DNA from: Monosiga brevicollis MX1
Taxonomy: Eukaryota > Opisthokonta > Choanoflagellata > Craspedida > Salpingoecidae
Direction of reading: 5' to 3'
Assembly (NCBI RefSeq): GCF_000002865.3
Contig: NW_001865059.1
Span: 603,656-640,666, forward strand
DNA: 37,011 nt
How positions within the stretch are numbered: the first letter of the stretch is position 1; each line of letters starts with the position of its first letter. Below are positions 33,501-37,011 of the stretch, piece by piece. Under the pieces are notes generated by a model, which searched no databases, had not been told where the DNA came from, and was given only the letters and a program-made list of their open reading frames with translations. A program made the translations under genes and the position numbers.

Positions 33501-34779
33501 GCCCTTTTTCTCCATGTGGTGTGATGCTTCCATTTGGTCACCTCGGTCCTACTCTGTCCACAGGAGGGCGGCACCTACCGCACGTGGAAAACGCGGTGGT
33601 TTGTACTGACGGACGTAGAGCTGACCTACTTTCGCTCGCCAAGCGTCAAGGTTTGTGAGACCCCCCGCCACCGGTCATGTTGAGTGTACGCCAACGGTTG
33701 CAGGGCCCTCTTCTACAAGACGCAGCGCTCGCAACTGTTTTGCACACGCCATTCTTAACCGATCTTGGCTTCCGTCCATGGCTAGGATCCCTTGGGCGTT
33801 ATTCCTTTGGATGTTTCGTTGTGCTGCAGCCCCGAACCGGATCGCAGTGGACACGGCAATTGCTTTGCTCTCAAGCCCAAGCAGCAAACGGAGCGCGTTT
33901 TCTACCTCAGCGCTGCAACGTGTGTTCTCCCGTGCCATCGTGCCCGCCCCTTCTTTTTCATACCAGCTCACCGCGCGCGGATATCACGTGTAGAGAGGCT
34001 CAGCGTCGAGCCTGGATGCGCTGCATTGACCAGCTCATCCCTGGGCGTCAGCCATACGTGTCCCAAGTCAAGGCGGTTAAGACTTGCATCCAACATCTGC
34101 AGGAATCGGGGATCGCCAAGGAGGACGTGTTTCGGTAAGCTTGCCCAAATCACGAACCTACTGATGGTGTCTGCTCTCTACCACACGGTACGGTTCTCAT
34201 GAGCCGTCGTTTGGCAGCGTGCCTGGCAATGCGGGTCAAGTTCAAAAGCTGGTGGAAGCCATGCAGACCAAGCTAGAGCTGCCGGCTGACCTTCTGGGCA
34301 ACCCACACACGTTGGTGAGCTTTATCAAGGCCGTCTTCAAGAATCGCTTGTTGGGTCCGTTTTTGTCCGATGAAGAGCAGCAACTGCTCAGCAAAGCTCT
34401 GCAAGAAAGCGCCTCGGACGAAGCAACGCAAGTGTCCAGCGTGCGCCACGCTCTTGAGCTCATGCATCCTCTCGAGGCGGACCTGGTGCTGGCCTTGGGT
34501 GAACTTTTGGTCAAGGTGGACGCCCATCAAGCCGTGACCAAGTGCTCTTCGGAAGACCTGAGTCGCTCCTTCGGTGAGTCCCAATGAAAGCGCACCCTTG
34601 GCCCTGTCCTTCTCCCTCCTTGCAGCGCACGCCCTGCTCATGCGTGACACTGCACTCTTGAATACTACTTTGCAGGCCCGCTCCTGTTTCCCTCGGCCGA
34701 GGAAAGCCAGGCCTGCCGTGCCATCTTTCTTTTGCAGGCGCATCTCGAGGACATGCGCAGTCAAGACTCTGATGCATAG
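30516..34779 (+). CDS. PH-RhoGAP protein with helical N-terminus and ubiquitin-like region
   Basis: RhoGAP domains stimulate GTP hydrolysis by Rho GTPases. Fourteen exons (30516-31229, 31345-31589, 31709-31826, 31947-32339, 32440-32596, 32686-32771, 32894-32973, 33064-33187, 33273-33488, 33564-33650, 33786-33919, 33994-34134, 34218-34573, 34676-34779) join in phase to 984 residues. Residues 1-480 are helical, with an acidic insert (EEEEDDDDD) near 150. About 485-570 look ubiquitin-like or Ras-binding-like (VTLFEDATIQQLMVSL). A PH domain lies at about 700-800 (LFMEGFLGK, then TRWFVLTDVELTYF, ending RRAWMRCIDQLI). RhoGAP is at about 815-975: arginine finger in EDVFRVPGN, conserved Lys in SFIKAVFKN, and LSRSFGPLLFP. 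The Asn of the usual NKM motif reads Thr (TKC). Targeting to membrane through PH is inferred. Confidence 0.9.
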
Positions 34780-35479
<700 letters not shown>

Positions 35480-37011
35480 TTATTCTCCAGCAATGAGATC
35501 CCACAATCGTTCCTTGTTGTGCCACTTGTGTTTGGCCACGGTCTTGAGCGTTTCTCGGAAACACTCTTCTCCACCGGGCAGCTCGGATATCCGTTGTCCA
35601 CCATACTTGTTTTTGCCCACTGATGCCCACAACTAAATTGGCCAGGGAAGAGCAAGGAAGCAGACATGAACGCGCTGTTTCGTACCCGCTTGGTTGGCAA
35701 GCGCAGCAGGCCAGCAGCGGTGTACGACAAAGGGCACAGCCTACCTCCTTGTCATTCATGGTTTTGCGCCGCAGATACTTGATGATCATGTTGCGAATAA
35801 AGGTCATGGCCTTTTGAGAAACCTGTGGGCCCTTGGCGCGTTTGCTACAAACAAGGCAAGACCGGCAAGGATGAGCCCGCGAGTTGTCGAAACATGTGAA
35901 CAATAGTTGCGATTTACCGTTGAGGCTCGCCCGAAGCGTCCGAGGACTTTGTTGATGCCGTTGCGGTGGCACTGTTGGCCAGGGCGGATGCGCCGGCAGA
36001 GGTTGATACAGGAGCCGACGCTTGATTTGCGTGGGTTGAGACGGCCGCCGGTGCCTCACGCTTTTGACCTGCAAATGAAGGTTCACACATAAATGTTGAG
36101 CAGACAAAAGGCAAAAGGGCAAGTTGCAAGTTTGTGGAAGTCTGGCCAGTGAAATACCTGTGACCGGCTGGCTGGAGGTGGTAGACGCGGGTTTGGCGTT
36201 GGCCTCTTCCTCGGCCTTTTTCTCTTCAGCCTGTTCCTTGTTTGCTTTTTCTTCTTCATCTGTTGAAACAAGCGGATCTGTGAGGGATCGACCCCTGTTG
36301 TGGGGGCTCGAGAGGGTGCGGGGTGCGCGATTAGAGCGCGTTGCTCGATGCGATTCCGTACCAAACTCATCATCTTCCGATTCAGTGTCCGAGTTGCCCG
36401 TTTCGAGGCGACGCTTGAGGCGCACAAGATCAGCATCATCCACCTCCTCCTCGGCGCTCTCGTCCTCTGTTTCGCTGTCAAGGACCTCGTCATCATTTTT
36501 CTGCAGGATGTCAAACTTGGGTCCAGTGGCCGGCAAGACTTCGTCTTCGTCGCGGACCTCAAACCCTTCATCAAGGTTATCAATGTCGTCGATCTCGTCA
36601 GGGTTGGCGCCGACCTCCTGGCCAGTGTGGTTGTAGCGCTTGGTGGCCTTGGAGCCGTGGCGAAAGCCACTGGCATCCGTCTCATCCTGTGCGCCGAGTG
36701 CTGCTTCAGAGAGCTGCAGTTCGTTGGACGAGGTGGTGAGGCGCTGCATTTCGGGTTGCTCCATGTCCTCCCGTTGTCGATTGAGGGCCAGTTGCAGAGC
36801 GGAGTGTTTGATTTGCAGGTTGGCCCCGGATTCCATGAGAGCATCTGCTTCATCGGCATCGATGGCCACCACTTGCCGCGCGCGGCGGGCCTCGTAGTAA
36901 TGGTCGAGGGGGTGAAGTGTCGCCGCGTTGGTGCGGCGGTCCAAGGCCAGGATAAACTCTCGCTTGCCCTCGCCGTAGATGCTGTCACGTTCCGTGCCGA
37001 CAAATTTGGCC
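35480..37011 (-). CDS. GTF2F1: TFIIF alpha (RAP74)-like transcription factor, 5' end outside window
   Basis: TFIIF binds RNA polymerase II in the pre-initiation complex. Visible exons are 37011 (continuing beyond the window) to 36158, 36068-35918, 35844-35745 and 35632-35480, all in phase, ending in TAA. The N-terminal visible part (KFVGTERDSIYGEGKREFIL, then TLHPLDHYYEARR and an ADEADALM helix) resembles the end of the RAP74 dimerisation domain, which closes with a PVxxWYxF motif and an EEAE helix. The middle is strongly acidic (DEIDDIDNLDEGFEV, ETEDESAEEEVDDAD) then Lys/Glu- and Ser/Ala-rich, as in RAP74. The C-terminus (FIRNMIIKYLRRKTMNDKE and KHKWHNKERLWDLIAGE) fits the small winged helix that contacts FCP1 and TFIIB. 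Similarity is by pattern, not alignment, so the name is provisional. Confidence 0.68.

Overview
The window looks like nuclear DNA of an intron-rich, fairly GC-rich unicellular eukaryote, most likely a choanoflagellate or close holozoan relative. This is inference. It rests on dense short introns (mostly about 70-200 nt, GT...AG), tightly packed genes on both strands, orthologues of general eukaryotic genes (isopeptidase T, tubulin cofactor E, Atx1-type copper chaperone, a TFIIF-alpha-like protein), a KIBRA/WWC-type Hippo scaffold protein typical of holozoans, and a huge Ser/Thr mucin-like surface protein. I found no operons, CRISPR arrays, insertion sequences, rRNA or tRNA genes.

Layout, left to right: (1) a giant mucin/proteoglycan-like membrane protein (+, 1-3915, 5' end missing); (2) a three-exon copper chaperone (-, 4688-5174); (3) an intronless TPR-like protein with acidic N-terminus and Lys-rich tail (+, 5721-6614); (4) a 12-exon coiled-coil protein (-, 7073-10775); (5) a SAP-LRR-PIN fusion protein (+, 11790-14024); (6) a 17-exon USP5/isopeptidase T orthologue (-, 14325-18532); (7) a 71-residue single-pass membrane protein (+, 19346-19762); (8) a 13-exon tubulin folding cofactor E (+, 21261-24076); (9) a KIBRA/WWC-like protein lacking an evident C2 domain (-, 24181-26721); (10) a six-TM protein with acidic tail (-, 27548-28974); (11) a 14-exon PH-RhoGAP protein (+, 30516-34779); (12) a partial TFIIF-alpha-like gene (-, 35480 to beyond 37011).

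For genes 2 and 4-12 I assembled exons by hand. Every junction used keeps phase, and in USP5, TBCE, KIBRA and the RhoGAP gene the joined protein also follows the known family, so those models are well supported. Intergenic DNA is short and is repeatedly filled by simple-sequence DNA: GT tracts (one of 130 copies), CT/GA-rich minisatellites, a C17/A24 homopolymer pair inside an intron, and degenerate heptamers.

The genes do not form one pathway. Several concern protein quality control and the cytoskeleton (USP5, TBCE, RhoGAP, KIBRA-like). I do not see a single new multi-gene system. The most novel items are individual proteins: the SAP-LRR-PIN fusion, the mucin with repeated acidic-Gly-Ser-Gly sites built from three independently coded SST arrays, the KIBRA-like protein with complementary WW tryptophan loss, and a RhoGAP whose conserved Asn position reads Thr.
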